Part shown: positions 36,401 to 44,258 of the stretch, piece after piece | How positions within the stretch are numbered: the stretch's first letter is position 1 | Layout: each line of letters starts with the position of its first letter | From: Adlercreutzia equolifaciens DSM 19450 | Lineage (GTDB): Bacteria > Actinomycetota > Coriobacteriia > Coriobacteriales > Eggerthellaceae | DNA length: 64,000 nt | Direction of reading: 5' to 3' | NCBI RefSeq assembly: GCF_000478885.1 | Contig: NC_022567.1 | Coordinates: 1,860,001-1,924,000, forward strand | Made by a program: the position numbers and the translations under genes | The notes under the pieces: model-generated | Told to the model about the DNA's origin: nothing | What the model saw: the letters and a program-made list of their open reading frames with translations, nothing else | Database searches by the model: none

Positions 36401-37043
36401 TGGCCGGGCGCTCCGGGTTCAGGGAGTGCTCGCGGAAGGCGCGCACGGCGTCCATGTCGCACATCTCGGCCAGATCGTCGTAATCCCACACCTGGATCTT
36501 CTGGATCTCGTGGGAGGTGCGGAAGCCGTCGAAGAAGTTCAGGAAGGGAACGCGGCCCTTGATGGCGGCCAGGTGCGCCACGGCGGACAGATCCATGACC
36601 TCCTGCACGTTGCCCTCGGCGAGCATCGCGAAACCGGTCTGGCGGCAGGCCATGACGTCGGAGTGGTCGCCGAAGATGTTGAGCGCCTGGGTGGAGACGG
36701 TACGGGCCGACACATGGAAGACGGTCGGCAGCTGCTCGGCGGCGATCTTGTACATGTTGGGAATCATGAGGAGCAGGCCCTGGCTGGCCGTGTAGGTGGT
36801 GGTCAGCGCGCCGGTGGCCAGAGAGCCGTGAACCGCGCCGGCCGCACCGCCCTCGGACTGCATCTCGCACACCTTCACCGTGGTGCCGAAGATGTTCTTG
36901 CGGCCCTGGGCGGCCCAGATGTCGACGAAGTCGGCCATGGGGCTCGAAGGCGTGATCGGGTAGATGCCGGCAACCTCCGTGAACGCATACGAGACATGCG
37001 CTGCGGCGTTGTTGCCGTCCATCGACTTGAGTTCTCTCGTCAT
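33492..37043 (-). CDS. nifJ: Pyruvate:ferredoxin (flavodoxin) oxidoreductase
   Basis: A 1183-residue single-chain enzyme that oxidises pyruvate with CoA to acetyl-CoA and CO2, reducing ferredoxin. The N-terminal domain begins GIYPITPSSPMADF. Two 4Fe-4S clusters sit in CIQCNQCAFVCPHA and CMGCGLCVIQCPTDS. The thiamine pyrophosphate domain includes SGSCAGCAQTSYARL, NATGCSSIWGG and GGDGWAYDIGYGGLDHV. Length and order of domains are normal. ATG at 37043 follows AAAGGAGAGG. It is monocistronic, as expected for a central enzyme of anaerobic metabolism. Confidence 0.97.
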   Translation of the reverse strand: MTRELKSMDGNNAAAHVSYAFTEVAGIYPITPSSPMADFVDIWAAQGRKNIFGTTVKVCEMQSEGGAAGAVHGSLATGALTTTYTASQGLLLMIPNMYKIAAEQLPTVFHVSARTVSTQALNIFGDHSDVMACRQTGFAMLAEGNVQEVMDLSAVAHLAAIKGRVPFLNFFDGFRTSHEIQKIQVWDYDDLAEMCDMDAVRAFREHSLNPERPAMRGSHENGDIFFQHRESCNSIYNDLPAVVEEYMEKVNAKLGTNYQLFNYYGAPDADRVIVAMGSICDVAEEVIDYLNANGEKVGLVKVRLYRPFVTEKFVAALPETVKKIAVLDRTKEPGSIGEPLYMDVVNALSVEGRDGITVIGGRYGLGSKDTPPSSVFAVYTELEKDEPRRQFTIGIVDDVTNLSLPEVPAPNTAAPGTIECKFWGLGGDGTVGANKNSIKIIGDHTDKYVQAYFQYDSKKTGGVTISHLRFGDSPIRSPYYVNKADFVACHNPSYITKDFPIVRDVKPGGALLINCQWTADELEEHLSAAAKRYIAENDIKLYLINAIDLAIEIGMGKRTNTILQSAFFTLAKVMPQEEAIQYMKDAATKSYAKKGQDIVDMNHKAIDAGATAFVQVEVPEAWKTAEDAPKASGIEGRPETVSLVESIMFPVGRMDGDSLPVSAFVGYEDGQFPLGAAAFEKRGVAVSVPEWTPDTCIQCNQCAFVCPHATIRPFALTDEELAAAPAQTKHVPVKGKVGADMQYVLAVSPLDCMGCGLCVIQCPTDSLTMKPIADTLDEQPVFDYCVSKVARKPELEGTSVKASQFKQPLLEFSGSCAGCAQTSYARLVTQLFGDRMYIANATGCSSIWGGPAATSPYTVNADGHGPAWSNSLFEDNAEHGMGMLLGYEAVQDKVVVDSEALIECGGAAGDLADAARAWLEARADAEASKAAAEAYVAALSAAAEGTGEVAELAAGILANKEYLTKKSVWIFGGDGWAYDIGYGGLDHVLASGKDVNVFVFDTEVYSNTGGQASKASNLGQVAQFAAAGKDVKKKSLAEIAMTYGYVYVAQVAMGANLNQTIKAITEAEAYPGPSLIIGYSPCEMHSIKGGMTNCQTEMKKAVDCGYWNLLRFNPEGAPGKKLVIDSKDPAEGEYQNFLMNEARYSRLTREFPERAEELFAENEQAAMARWSHLQKLKDLYAAE

Positions 37044-37362
37044 GTTCCTCTCCTTTGCATCTGGCCCGCACGGAATCGGCCGGCTTGCGGCCTCGTCGCT
37101 CAACGCGCGGGTGGTACTGTCGCGGAGAGGTCGGAGGGACGAAGCGCGTCCGACGATGCGGGTCGGATTTGCTCTGCGAACAGAAATACCTGTCCGATAT
37201 TAGCAGCCCGGCAACGCTGACGCGCCGTCAATGCCCCCGCGCGCCGCACTAGGCTTATCCCCGTCGGTCGGCGGGGCACCTGCAGCTTTGTCATGGGGTT
37301 TCTTCGAGCTGCTCCAACTTTCTATATAATAGGCTGCGGAAAACGAAGAAGGAGCCTTTACG
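37044..37362. other. Divergent intergenic region between nifJ and a peptide-binding lipoprotein
   Basis: This 319-bp region holds the promoter of the binding-protein gene near its right end and should hold the nifJ promoter near its left end. A minus-strand TAATAT at about 37196-37201 is a possible nifJ -10, without a well-spaced -35. No gene is seen. Confidence 0.5.
37302..37330 (+). promoter_or_regulatory. Predicted promoter of the binding-protein gene
   Basis: A perfect -10 TATAAT (37325-37330) with a weak -35 CTTCGA (37302-37307) at 17 bp. Transcription would start about 25 nt before the ATG. Confidence 0.6.
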
Positions 37363-39006
37363 ATGCTGAACTTCCCCCTCACGCGGCGGGCCTTTGTGGC
37401 TGGGACAGCGGCGACGGCGCTGGCGTTGGCCGGCTGCTCGGTGGAGCAGCCCATCGAGCCCGGGCCCGCGCCGGCAGATCCGGCCGACGACAATGCCCCC
37501 ACCGAGCCCGTGGCCGCGCAGAGCGGCGTGGCCCGCACGCTCACGGCCGCCGTGGCCTACGAAGGGAGCGATCCGAACCCCATCGGCACGAGCTCCGGCG
37601 TCTTCCTCGCGGCCGGCTGGCACGTCTTCGAGGGGCTCTACGAGCTGAACATGCACACCTACCGGGCCGAGTGCGGCCTGGCAGCCGACGCGCCCGTTCA
37701 GATAGACGACTTGGAATACGAGGTGACCCTGCGCGAGGACACCGTCTTCTCCGACGGCTCGCCGCTCACCTCCGCCGATGTCGTGAACGCCTTCGAGCGC
37801 AACGGCGAAAGCGACCTGTACGGCGCGTTCCTCTCGTTCATCACGGCAGTGTCGGCCCCCGACGAACGCACGGTGCGCTTCAAGCTGAACGCCCCCATGG
37901 GATCGGTGCTGCAGGAGCGCCTGGCCCTCGTCCGGGTGTTCCCGGCAACGCTCACCGACGAGGAGCTGGCAAGCAAACCCGTCGGCTCGGGTCCGTGGTG
38001 CTACGAGACCATCAACGCCGCCGACGGGGGCCGCATCTCCTTCACGGCGAACCACCGCTACACCGGCCCCTGGCCGGCCACCTGCGAGCGCATGGAATGG
38101 TCGGTGCTGCTGGACGATACGCGCCGCACTGACGAGCTTATCGACAAAGACGTCATGGTCATGGAGGCCGCCCCGGTCGTGCGCGCCGAGGAGCTGGCCG
38201 ATGCGGGGGCCACGGTGGAATGGGTGCCCGGGTTCAACCTCCCCTTCCTCATGTTCAACTGCGAGAAGCCGCCCTTCGACGACGTGCGCGTGCGCCAGGC
38301 GCTGCTGTACGCCATCGACGTCGACTCGCTCATCGGCACGTATATGGCGGCCCACGCGCGGGCGGCCACGTCCCTTCTGCCCGATTACTTCCGGCATTAC
38401 CACCGCGCGGCCACGGTCTACAGCTACGACCCGGAGAAAGCGCGCAAGCTTCTGGCCGAGGCCGGCGTCGACGAGCTGGCGCTGACCCTGCGCGCGAACG
38501 ACAACTGGGTGAGCACGCTCGCCCCCGCCATCGCAGAGGACTGGAAGGCCGTGGGCGTCACCGCCGAGGTGGTGCTCCTGGACACGACGGCCCTGTTTGC
38601 GGACCTATCCACGGAACCGGAGCCGGGCACGCTTCTGCCCTTCGACGTCGTGCTCTCCCCCGGCGACCCGTCGTGCTTCGGAAACGACGCCGACCTCATC
38701 ATCAGCTGGTGGTACGGCGACAACGTATGGACGCGCGCCCGCAGCCGCTGGGCCACAACGCCGGCCTTCGCGGAGGTGGCAGAACTTCTGGCCGAGGCGC
38801 GGTCGAAGACCTCCGAGGACGAGCAGCAGCCCCTGTGGAACCAATGCTTCGACATCATCGCCGCCGAGGTGCCCCTCTATCCGCTGTTTCATCGCGAGAC
38901 GGCCACGGCCTGGTGGACGGCCCAGCTGGACGACTACGACCCCATCTCGGCCACGGGACTCAACTTCCTCGGCACGACGCCCATGCGCGACGCCGATCCC
39001 ATTTAG
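37363..39006 (+). CDS. ABC transporter substrate-binding lipoprotein, family 5 (peptide/nickel type)
   Basis: A 547-residue exported protein. The signal has twin arginines (LTRRAFVAGTAATALALAGC) and a lipobox with Cys25, so it is probably a Tat lipoprotein. The rest is a DppA/OppA-type fold, with EVTLREDTVFSDGSPLTSAD and VRQALLYAIDVDSLIG characteristic of the family. No permease or ATPase gene lies beside it, so it is an orphan binding protein. Its stop overlaps the stop of the convergent membrane protein gene by 4 bases. The bound ligand is unknown. Confidence 0.85.
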   Translation: MLNFPLTRRAFVAGTAATALALAGCSVEQPIEPGPAPADPADDNAPTEPVAAQSGVARTLTAAVAYEGSDPNPIGTSSGVFLAAGWHVFEGLYELNMHTYRAECGLAADAPVQIDDLEYEVTLREDTVFSDGSPLTSADVVNAFERNGESDLYGAFLSFITAVSAPDERTVRFKLNAPMGSVLQERLALVRVFPATLTDEELASKPVGSGPWCYETINAADGGRISFTANHRYTGPWPATCERMEWSVLLDDTRRTDELIDKDVMVMEAAPVVRAEELADAGATVEWVPGFNLPFLMFNCEKPPFDDVRVRQALLYAIDVDSLIGTYMAAHARAATSLLPDYFRHYHRAATVYSYDPEKARKLLAEAGVDELALTLRANDNWVSTLAPAIAEDWKAVGVTAEVVLLDTTALFADLSTEPEPGTLLPFDVVLSPGDPSCFGNDADLIISWWYGDNVWTRARSRWATTPAFAEVAELLAEARSKTSEDEQQPLWNQCFDIIAAEVPLYPLFHRETATAWWTAQLDDYDPISATGLNFLGTTPMRDADPI

Positions 39007-41180
39007 CGCCAGAAGACCACCGCGTCGAGCAGCCCCTGGTAGGCCCACGGGTAAACATCCGAGTACCAGCCGGTTTCCGGGGCAAGGCAGAGCAGCGCGC
39101 TGTAGGCCACCGATACGCCGACGAGCACGAGCAGAAGCTTCAGCATGAGATCATGCAGGGCCGCCCGCTCGGCCAACGACTCGTTCACCACGAAGCACAG
39201 AAGCACGGCGGCGGCCAGGAACATGAAGCTGAAATCGGCGTAGTACCGCTGCAGGATGCCCGCCAGCTCCGCATCGAGCAGCGCCACGAGCACGCCGGAG
39301 ACCACCAGCACCACGATGATGCCGAAGATGGTACGCGTCTCGGCCTGACGCGCCCGCATCCCCAAAATGCGTCGCGTGAAGGCGAGCACCCACAGAATCG
39401 GAAGGCAGGCGAGGATGCCGCCGAAGGTCACTTCCTTGATGGTCTGCCCCATGTAGGTGGTCTCGAAAGGCGCCGGCTGCAAAAACGGGAAGACGCCGGT
39501 CATGCAGGGCGGCTGCAGGAAGTAGGTGAAGAACGCCGGGGCCAGACGACCGACGTTCATGCCGCGCTTGGTCATGTCGTTCACCGTCAGATTGTAGTTC
39601 GCGCCGAAATCGGTCAGCGAGCCGAAGCGCGCGTAGTTGTAGGCCATGATGCCCGCGGCCACCAGAACGTAGGGGGCCACCAGGCAGGCGAACTCCACGA
39701 CGCCCCGGCGGGTGGCCAGCCGGCGCTCGGTGATGTAGGTGCGCCAGAACAGCGGGAAGGCCAGAAGCGACAGCACGAGCAGCTGGGGACGGCAGCCGGC
39801 CACGAGCGCCATGCACAGCGATCCGGCGAACAGCCAGCCGCACTTGTGCGCGGCGAGCCGCGAGCGCATCCAGCAATACAGGCCCCACACCGAGAACGCC
39901 AGGCCGCACATGATGGGCAGGGAATAGAAGGTCGGGAATTTCACCAGATACATGATGCCGCAGCAGAACACGAGCGGTATCTGAAGCAGCAGGTACACAC
40001 CGAGGCTCACCGAACGGAAATGGTAGCGGGCGAACCGGTCGAGCAGGGCCGTGGCTCCTAAGATGAACAGCAGCGCCATAACGAGCACACCGATGGCCGT
40101 GGGGAAATTGGCCCCGGTGAGCAGATAGAAGGGCAGGTAGAACAGCAGCACCGGCACCACGCCGAAGTAGACGTAGTAGTGCCCGTCATGATAGGCCACG
40201 TCGAACAGATAGGGCTCGCCGGTCTCCTTCTGGGCCTCGTCGCGGGCGCCCTTGTCGTAAGGGTCTTCCATATCCTTGAGCCACTGGGGCGGCTCCTCCT
40301 CCAGGTACAGCTGGCCTTTGGCCATGGCCTGGGCCAGCATGGCGTACTGCTGCGCGTTGTCGCCGCCCACCTCGAAGGTGTTCACGAGCGACGTGCCGTT
40401 CCAAGCGCCGTAGTTGTAGGAAGAGGTGGCCACGCCCACGAGGTTCGAGCCGTAGAAGAGGAACGTCGTCGTAAGCGCCAGCTCGATGGCCACGGCGAAG
40501 ATGATGCCCGCCTTCGACTTGCGCGGGTTCTCGACAATGCGAATGCGGTAGATGGCCGACTTGGGACGGAACGCGTAGCCCAAAAGCAGCAGCCCGAAAA
40601 CGGCCACAAAGCGCAACGGGTTGAAGGCGAAGGGGCGGTGGGCATTCAGGGAAACGCCGTTCAAGAGGATGGGGTAGGAGACGTCCTCCCCCACTACCTC
40701 GATGCGCAAGTTCTCCACGTACCCGGCGGTCTGCAGGTTGATGAACTTGCTCGGATCCACCACCGTGGACACGCTCGCATCGGGGATGCCGACGGTGTAC
40801 TCCGTGGTGTCGAAATAGGTCTGGTGGGCCGAGTCGGTGAACTGGATCTTCACGGCGATGTTCTGGGCCGGCTGATCGGCATTGAAATCGATGCGGATGT
40901 TGCGCACCTCGGTGTTCAGGCTGGAGAACTCGAGCGTGTGATCCACATCAGTGAGCAGAAAGGCACCCTCGTCGTTGCGCTGGAGCTGAATACGGTCGTC
41001 CAAGTTGATGGTTCGATAGCCCGACGAAGTGAAGAAGTTGATATTGAAGACGAAGACCTCCAACGCCAGGGCGATAAGAGCAATGATCGCCACCGCCCGG
41101 GCCACCTTCAACAAGGTACCGCGGTAGACGAGCATGAAATGCTCGAAGGTGTAGGCTATGTTCTCGCGCACAGTGGGCAT
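39003..41180 (-). CDS. Large membrane protein, GT-C glycosyltransferase-like
   Basis: A 725-residue protein with one N-terminal helix (about 25-47), a beta-rich extracytoplasmic part (about 55-180) and then ten or more transmembrane helices. The loop GGDNAQQYAMLAQAMAKGQL resembles the acidic first-loop motif of GT-C sugar transferases, which use polyprenyl-phosphate sugars. The family is not certain and no sugar-pathway genes are adjacent. The ATG at 41180 has no Shine-Dalgarno sequence and a TATAAT box only 7 nt upstream, suggesting a leaderless mRNA. Confidence 0.6.
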   Translation of the reverse strand: MPTVRENIAYTFEHFMLVYRGTLLKVARAVAIIALIALALEVFVFNINFFTSSGYRTINLDDRIQLQRNDEGAFLLTDVDHTLEFSSLNTEVRNIRIDFNADQPAQNIAVKIQFTDSAHQTYFDTTEYTVGIPDASVSTVVDPSKFINLQTAGYVENLRIEVVGEDVSYPILLNGVSLNAHRPFAFNPLRFVAVFGLLLLGYAFRPKSAIYRIRIVENPRKSKAGIIFAVAIELALTTTFLFYGSNLVGVATSSYNYGAWNGTSLVNTFEVGGDNAQQYAMLAQAMAKGQLYLEEEPPQWLKDMEDPYDKGARDEAQKETGEPYLFDVAYHDGHYYVYFGVVPVLLFYLPFYLLTGANFPTAIGVLVMALLFILGATALLDRFARYHFRSVSLGVYLLLQIPLVFCCGIMYLVKFPTFYSLPIMCGLAFSVWGLYCWMRSRLAAHKCGWLFAGSLCMALVAGCRPQLLVLSLLAFPLFWRTYITERRLATRRGVVEFACLVAPYVLVAAGIMAYNYARFGSLTDFGANYNLTVNDMTKRGMNVGRLAPAFFTYFLQPPCMTGVFPFLQPAPFETTYMGQTIKEVTFGGILACLPILWVLAFTRRILGMRARQAETRTIFGIIVVLVVSGVLVALLDAELAGILQRYYADFSFMFLAAAVLLCFVVNESLAERAALHDLMLKLLLVLVGVSVAYSALLCLAPETGWYSDVYPWAYQGLLDAVVFWR

Positions 41181-41193
41181 GAAGGGAATTATA

Positions 41194-41333
41194 CCGTAGG
41201 GGCATCACTTGGTCTGCTCTCACGAAGGAAACGGAAGCGCATTCCCTCTCGTAGGGGCTGACCTTGGTCAGCCCTCGCAAGCAGAACGACAGCGCACGAC
41301 AAAAAAAGGGGCGACCAAGGTCGCCCCCTACGG
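41194..41333. repeat. Three copies of a short GTAGGGG hairpin element
   Basis: Copy A (41194-41243) and copy B (41249-41298) are diverged direct repeats of about 50 bp, sharing CGTAGGGGC, CTTGGTC, GAAACG/GAACGAC and AGCGCA. Copy C (41308-41333) is the first half in inverse orientation and forms the adk terminator. Copy B contains a perfect GGGCTGACC-TT-GGTCAGCCC hairpin (41255-41274). The unit looks like a dispersed palindromic (REP-like) element. Confidence 0.65.
41308..41327 (-). terminator. Terminator of the secY-adk operon
   Basis: An 8-bp perfect stem GGGGCGAC/GTCGCCCC with a CAAG loop and seven T residues on the minus strand. It is formed from one copy of the local repeat element. Confidence 0.9.
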
Positions 41334-41355
41334 GTTTGGCTGTGCGTCCTCCGGC

Positions 41356-41985
41356 CTACAGGTCGAGGGCCTCCTTGACGTCGGCGTACACCACGTTCGG
41401 GTCGCGGTCGCCGTCGATGGTGACGAGCAGCTCGCAGCCGCGGTAGTAGTCGATCAGCGGGCTCGTGGACGTCTCGTACACGTCGAGACGGTTGCGCACC
41501 GTGGCCTCGTTGTCGTCGTCGCGCTGGTACATCTCGCCGCCGCACTTGGGGCAGGTGTCGCCGTCGGCGGCGCTGCCGATGTAGCCGCAGTCGCGGCACA
41601 TGCGACGAGAGGTGAGACGGGCCACAATGACCTCGGGATCCACATCGATGAGCAGGGCGGCGTCCAGCGGACGGCCCAACTTGGAGAGCTCCGCGTCCAG
41701 CGCCACGGCCTGGGCCGAGGTGCGCGGGAAGCCGTCCAGGATGAAGCCAGCGGCCGTGTCGTCGTCCTGCAGGCGCTCGGTCACCAGACCGATGATGACG
41801 TCGTCGGGCACCAAGTCGCCGGCGTCCATGTAGGACTTGGCCTTCTGGCCCAGCTCGGTGCCGGCGGCCACGGCGGCGCGCAGCATGTCGCCCGTAGAGA
41901 TATGGGGCGTGGAGAACTCCTCCACCAGCTTGGCGGCCTGAGTACCCTTGCCGGCACCCGGCGCCCCCAAAAGCACGATGTTCAT
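41356..41985 (-). CDS. adk: Adenylate kinase, zinc-type lid
   Basis: A 209-residue kinase that interconverts 2 ADP with ATP and AMP. It has the P-loop GAPGAGKGTQ, the AMP-site segment FSTPHISTGDMLRAAV and DGFPRTSAQA. The lid has four cysteines (CRDCGYIGSAADGDTCPKC), the zinc-binding form common in Gram-positives. ATG at 41985 follows GAAAGGAT. It is the last gene after secY, an ancient arrangement, and is followed by a strong terminator. Confidence 0.97.
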   Translation of the reverse strand: MNIVLLGAPGAGKGTQAAKLVEEFSTPHISTGDMLRAAVAAGTELGQKAKSYMDAGDLVPDDVIIGLVTERLQDDDTAAGFILDGFPRTSAQAVALDAELSKLGRPLDAALLIDVDPEVIVARLTSRRMCRDCGYIGSAADGDTCPKCGGEMYQRDDDNEATVRNRLDVYETSTSPLIDYYRGCELLVTIDGDRDPNVVYADVKEALDL

Positions 41986-42022
41986 AGCAAACATCCTTTC
42001 CTATTCGGACTGCGCGTCCGCC

Positions 42023-43303
42023 TTACTTAAAGAAGCCTTCGTAGTTGTACATCTTCAACTGGCTCTCCACCTTGCTCATGGTGTCAAGCGCCACGCCGAT
42101 CATAATGAGGATGGACGTACCGCCGAAGGCCTGGATGAGCTGGTTGTTGGTGAAGTAGAAGATGATGGTGGGCACAACCGCGATCAGCGCGATGAAGATG
42201 CCGCCGGGCAGCGTCACGCGGTTGATCACGTTCTTGATGTACTGCACCGTGGCCGTGCCCGGACGCACGCCAGGAATGAAGCCGCCCTGCTTGCGGATGT
42301 TGTCCGCCGTCTCCTCCGGATTGAACACCATGGAGGTGTAGAAGTACGCGAAGAACACGATGAGGGCAACGGTGAGCAGCCAGTTCAGCCAGCCGGTGGA
42401 GCACCAGTTCGCGAAGGTGGTCAGCCAATCGACGTTGAAGATCGCCGCCAGCTGCGCCGGGAAGTAGATGATGCAGCTCGCGAAGATGATCGGGATAACG
42501 CCGGCCGCGTTCACCTTCAGCGGAATGTAGGTGGACTGGCCACCCATCATCTTGCGGCCCTGGACGCGCTTGGCGTAGTTGACCGGAATGCGGCGCTGGG
42601 CGCGCTCCACGAAGATGATCAGCGGGATGCAGACGAGCACCACGGCCAAAATCACGATGGTGAGCGCGATGCCCGTGCCCAGATCGTTCGTCAGGGTAGC
42701 CGACGAGAAGATGGCCGACGGCACGCGGGACACGATGCTCACGAAGATGATGAGCGACATGCCGTTGCCGATGCCGCGCTGGGTGATAAGCTCGCCCATC
42801 CACATGATGAAGGCGGTACCGGCGACCAAGGTGAACACGATGATGATGTTCGTGAGCGCCTCGGGCACCTCCGTGGAGAACTGCACACCGTAGGCCGGCG
42901 ACTTGAACAGCAGCAGGTAGCCCACCGCGTTGATGAGGCCGAGACCCAGCGTCAGGTAGCGGGTCACCTGGGTGATCTTGCGACGGCCCGTATCCCCCTC
43001 GCGAGCCCAACGGCCCACGGCGGGGATGACGCCCTGCATCAGCTGCATGATGATGGATGCGGTGATGTAGGGCATGATGCCGAGCGAGAACACCGAGAAG
43101 TTCGACAGCGCGCCACCGGTGAACAGGTCGAGCATGGTCATAGCCACGCCCGTGTCCTGGAAGGCCGTGGCAAACTCATGGAAGGGAATGCCAGGCACCG
43201 GCACGTAGGCACCGAAGCGGTACAGCGCAAGGATAGCCAAGGTGAAGAGGATCTTCTTGCGCAGCTCCGGAACCTTGAATGCGTCAATGATTGAGCTTAG
43301 CAA
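42023..43303 (-). CDS. secY: Preprotein translocase subunit SecY
   Basis: A 426-residue protein with ten transmembrane helices; RFGAYVPVPGIPFHEFA near the N-terminus and ITASIIMQLMQGVIPAVGRW in the plug/helix-2 region are typical. It forms the translocon pore with SecE. It overlaps rplO by 7 bases and lies 37 bp before adk. Confidence 0.97.
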   Translation of the reverse strand: MLSSIIDAFKVPELRKKILFTLAILALYRFGAYVPVPGIPFHEFATAFQDTGVAMTMLDLFTGGALSNFSVFSLGIMPYITASIIMQLMQGVIPAVGRWAREGDTGRRKITQVTRYLTLGLGLINAVGYLLLFKSPAYGVQFSTEVPEALTNIIIVFTLVAGTAFIMWMGELITQRGIGNGMSLIIFVSIVSRVPSAIFSSATLTNDLGTGIALTIVILAVVLVCIPLIIFVERAQRRIPVNYAKRVQGRKMMGGQSTYIPLKVNAAGVIPIIFASCIIYFPAQLAAIFNVDWLTTFANWCSTGWLNWLLTVALIVFFAYFYTSMVFNPEETADNIRKQGGFIPGVRPGTATVQYIKNVINRVTLPGGIFIALIAVVPTIIFYFTNNQLIQAFGGTSILIMIGVALDTMSKVESQLKMYNYEGFFK

Positions 43304-43746
43304 GGCTCTTCGACCTTTCCTCCGGCCGCCTCGATCTTCGCCTTGGCGGAAGCGGATACCTTATCAACGCGGACAGTGAGAGCCTTGGTGATCTCGCCGT
43401 CGCCGAGCACCTTCACCAGCGCGTCGGCATGCTTGATGATGCCCTTGGCCTTCAGGGACTCGCCATCCACCACGTCACCGGCCTCGAACTTGGCATCGAG
43501 ACGGCTGACGTTCACGGGCAGGTACTCCACGCGGTTGAAGTTGCGGAAGCCGGGCAGCTTCGGCAGACGACGGGCGAGCGGCGTCTGGCCGCCCTCGAAG
43601 CCGGCACCCTTGCCGCCACCGGCGCGGGACTTCTGGCCGTTCATGCCGCGACCGGCGGTCTTACCGGTGCCGGAAGCGGGGCCGCGGCCCACGCGCTTGC
43701 GGTTCTTCGTCGAGCCCTCGGCCGGGCGCAGATCCTTGAGTTCCAT
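43297..43746 (-). CDS. rplO: 50S ribosomal protein L15
   Basis: A 149-residue L15: N-terminal ELRPAEGSTKNRKRVGRGPA, glycine-rich GKTAGRGMNGQKSRAG and the C-terminal globular domain. Unlike the compact genes around it, it is separated from the upstream rpmD by 320 bp of structured sequence and so may start its own transcript with secY and adk. Confidence 0.96.
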   Translation of the reverse strand: MELKDLRPAEGSTKNRKRVGRGPASGTGKTAGRGMNGQKSRAGGGKGAGFEGGQTPLARRLPKLPGFRNFNRVEYLPVNVSRLDAKFEAGDVVDGESLKAKGIIKHADALVKVLGDGEITKALTVRVDKVSASAKAKIEAAGGKVEEPC

Positions 43747-43844
43747 GTAAGTAAATCTCCTTTTCGCTCTCTGACCGGGGATTTTCTCTTCCCTCAGTCA
43801 GTGCTAGCAGCTCGCCGCTAGCAAACTTCCATCTATCATGGCAA

Positions 43845-43868
43845 CGGCGTGTCTGTTCAGACACGCCG
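43845..43868 (-). other. Perfect 11-bp hairpin in the rplO leader
   Basis: CGGCGTGTCTG (43845-43855), TT, CAGACACGCCG (43858-43868). No T-run follows on either strand, so it is not a typical terminator. Confidence 0.6.
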
Positions 43869-43942
43869 ATTGTCATCTTTCATCCCGACACATTATTAAA
43901 TTCATAGACTCACTGGTTCGCCCAAGGGAGTCAGCGAGGTTG

Positions 43943-44033
43943 CGACAGGTGCCTGGAATTGCCCCGCCTTGGGGCCAAGTTGGCTTAGGCCAACGCCGTG
44001 CCCCAAACAAGGGGCAAGGCCAGGTGCCTGTCG
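43943..44033 (-). ncRNA. Cloverleaf-like RNA element upstream of rplO
   Basis: Closing stem CGACAGG/CCTGTCG (43943-43949 with 44027-44033), a symmetric TG/TG internal loop, then CCTGG/CCAGG. Inside are three hairpins: GCCCC/GGGGC (43961-43975), GTTGGC/GCCAAC (43979-43994) and TGCCCC/GGGGCA (43999-44016). The fold resembles a four-way junction, but no anticodon, T-loop or CCA is present, so it is not a tRNA. It is a candidate cis-regulatory RNA or palindromic mobile element. Confidence 0.55.
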
Positions 44034-44066
44034 GAACCGCAGCGTCGGGATTGAAGTTGGGGAAAT

Positions 44067-44258
44067 TTAGATTTCCTCAACTTCAATCAAGTGCTTAACC
44101 GTGAAAATCATGCCACGGACGCTCTCGTTGTCCACCTGCTCGGTGGTGCTGCCGATGCCGTGCAGGCCCAGCGCGCGCAGGGTGCGACCCTGGTTCGGCT
44201 TGCGGCCGATGGCGCTCTTCACCTGGGTGAGGCGCAGCGTCTTGTTCGTCTCAGCCAT
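44067..44258 (-). CDS. rpmD: 50S ribosomal protein L30
   Basis: A 63-residue L30 with the compact two-strand/helix fold: TLRLTQVKSAIGRKPNQGRT, then LGLHGIGSTTEQVDNESVRG. Its ATG overlaps the rpsE stop by one base, implying coupled translation. It closes the tight block before the 320-nt gap. Confidence 0.95.
   Translation of the reverse strand: MAETNKTLRLTQVKSAIGRKPNQGRTLRALGLHGIGSTTEQVDNESVRGMIFTVKHLIEVEEI

Larger units (their letters stand above)
43747..44066 (-). other. 320-nt structured gap upstream of rplO
   Basis: This gap, inside an otherwise tight ribosomal cluster, contains no gene. On the minus strand it holds, in order: the cloverleaf-like element (43943-44033), a perfect hairpin CGGCGTGTCTG/CAGACACGCCG (43845-43868), a GCTAGC pair (43803-43822) and a CTGAC/GTCAG hairpin (about 43776-43800) just before the rplO ribosome binding site. 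It reads as a leader RNA or an inserted repeat; a promoter is likely but not clear. Confidence 0.65.

Noticed and set aside
33450..37220. A plus-strand open frame of over 1200 codons antisense to nifJ
   Set aside because: It mirrors nifJ codon positions in high-GC DNA, has a His/Gly/Leu/Val-rich composition with no family features, and nifJ on the other strand is certain.
43943..44033. A tRNA gene
   Set aside because: The cloverleaf-like fold lacks a 7-base anticodon loop, T-loop sequence, discriminator and CCA end.
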